From positions 1 through 6,161 of the forward strand of contig SLSM01000421.1 in assembly GCA_007130445.1 (NCBI GenBank): a stretch of DNA of 6,161 nucleotides, given 5' to 3'. This stretch comes from Trueperaceae bacterium (GTDB lineage: Bacteria > Deinococcota > Deinococci > Deinococcales > Trueperaceae). How positions within the stretch are numbered: the stretch's first letter is position 1; every line of letters begins with the position of its first letter. The notes beneath the pieces are model-generated. The model did not search any database, had not been told where the DNA came from, and saw nothing but the letters and a program-made list of their open reading frames with translations. A program made the translations under genes and the position numbers. Shown here piece after piece: positions 5,893-6,161 of the stretch.

Positions 5893-5915
5893 GGCGCACA
5901 GTCTGCGGGTGTCCG

Positions 5916-5939
5916 GGACGGGTCCGAGAGGACCCGACC
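5916..5939 (+). other. Tetraloop hairpin in the TRAP gene leader
   Basis: CGGGTCC (5919-5925) and GGACCCG (5930-5936) form a perfect 7-bp stem closed by a GAGA loop of the stable GNRA class. Two more G-C pairs follow after an A-A mismatch (5916-5917 with 5938-5939). It ends six bases before the ribosome-binding site and has no T-run, so it is a leader structure rather than a terminator. A role in mRNA stability or translation control is possible but not shown. Confidence 0.55.
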
Positions 5940-5944
5940 GGGGG

Positions 5945-5949
5945 AGGAG
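5945..5949 (+). promoter_or_regulatory. Ribosome-binding site of the TRAP substrate-binding protein gene
   Basis: AGGAG within a purine-rich run (5940-5950), six bases upstream of ATG at 5956. It fixes the start at the methionine that begins a good signal peptide. Confidence 0.8.
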
Positions 5950-5955
5950 ACCACC

Positions 5956-6161
5956 ATGCGCACCATCCGTACCCTCGCGCTCGCCCTCGCCGTGGCGCTG
6001 CTCGCCGGCTCCACGCTGGCGCAGCAGATCACGCTGCGCGCAGCCGACAACCAGCCGCCCACCTACCCGACCGTGCTCGGCCTGATGGCCATGGCCGAGT
6101 ACCTCGAGGCGGCCTCGGACGGCCGCATCGTCATGGAGGTCTTCCCCGGCGGACAGCTCGG
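5956..6161 (+). CDS. TRAP transporter substrate-binding subunit (DctP family), N-terminal part
   Basis: First 68 codons (plus two bases) of a secreted solute-binding protein; the rest lies beyond the right edge (the family is about 330 residues). DctP proteins capture organic or sugar acids in the periplasm and hand them to a DctQ/DctM membrane pair for sodium- or proton-driven uptake. Seen: a signal peptide with positive residues R2 and R5, a hydrophobic Ala/Leu core (7-17), and a likely signal peptidase site after A22 (TLA then QQ). Then comes a mature N-terminus with ITLRAADNQPP (25-35), a helix MAEYLEAASDGRI (46-58), and the hallmark VFPGGQLG ending at the window edge. No lipobox cysteine is visible. 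Divergent from the uronate operon and sharing its operator pattern, it probably imports glucuronate and/or galacturonate, as several TRAP binding proteins do. The ligand is inferred from context, since the binding residues (including the usual conserved Arg) are not in the window. Confidence 0.85.
   Translation, partial: MRTIRTLALALAVALLAGSTLAQQITLRAADNQPPTYPTVLGLMAMAEYLEAASDGRIVMEVFPGGQL

Larger units (their letters stand above)
5635..5955. promoter_or_regulatory. Divergent control region between the uxa/uxu operon and the TRAP transporter gene
   Basis: 321-bp gene-free stretch between two divergent starts. From left to right it holds the lacI ribosome-binding site, a perfect 12-bp palindrome (5676-5687), a LacI-type operator (5688-5699), the minus-strand promoter (5718-5746), a direct repeat copy (5794-5807), the plus-strand promoter (5810-5838), the second repeat copy (5842-5855), tandem operator-like sites (5869-5892), a hairpin (5916-5939) and the TRAP gene ribosome-binding site (5945-5949). 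It is visibly less GC-rich around the promoters than the flanking genes. Open frames crossing it carry no recognisable protein and are judged spurious. Confidence 0.85.

Noticed and set aside
5723..6085. Plus-strand 120-codon frame and minus-strand 76-codon frame (5832-6062) across the control region
   Set aside because: No domain, no ribosome-binding site, and both overlap the promoter, the operators and the well-supported TRAP signal peptide frame.

Overview
The window reads as a hexuronate (D-glucuronate / D-galacturonate) catabolism and uptake locus from a very GC-rich bacterium. Every complete gene has a clear Shine-Dalgarno sequence and both promoters are sigma70-like. The coding style (Ala/Arg/Val-rich proteins, GTG starts, long spurious antisense ORFs) fits a high-GC lineage such as Deinococcota/Trueperaceae, Actinobacteria or Chloroflexi. 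That placement is a weak inference; no marker gene is present.

Layout: five genes lie on the minus strand and read leftwards from about 5711. In transcription order they are a LacI-family regulator (4639-5634), tagaturonate epimerase UxaE (3090-4607), an SDR-type fructuronate reductase/mannonate oxidoreductase UxuB (2281-3093), a LarA-like nickel-pincer racemase/epimerase (947-2284), and glucuronate isomerase UxaC (start at 906, running off the left edge). Gaps are 31 bp, -4 bp (ATGA overlap), -4 bp (GTGA overlap) and 40 bp, so this is one operon. A 321-bp regulatory region (5635-5955) separates it from a divergent plus-strand gene at 5956, whose first 68 codons encode the periplasmic substrate-binding subunit of a TRAP transporter.

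How the genes fit together: a TRAP system probably imports the hexuronate. UxaC isomerises D-glucuronate to D-fructuronate and D-galacturonate to D-tagaturonate. UxaE epimerises tagaturonate to fructuronate, so both sugars converge without the altronate branch. UxuB reduces fructuronate to D-mannonate. The usual next enzyme, mannonate dehydratase UxuA, is not in the window.

The least expected member is the LarA-like protein, which keeps the nickel-pincer cofactor ligands. A C2 aldonate epimerase linking mannonate and gluconate would fit this position; that is a hypothesis.

The divergent control region carries a near-consensus minus-strand promoter (TTGACG-17-TATACT) and a plus-strand promoter (TTGACA-17-TACCTT with an extended -10 TG). 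A shared CG-centred operator pattern, GnTAGCGnTnnC, occurs once in the minus-strand leader and twice in tandem in the plus-strand leader. Two 14-bp direct repeats flank the plus promoter, and a tetraloop hairpin sits just upstream of the TRAP gene's ribosome-binding site. I see no RNA genes, mobile elements, CRISPR arrays or convincing terminators.
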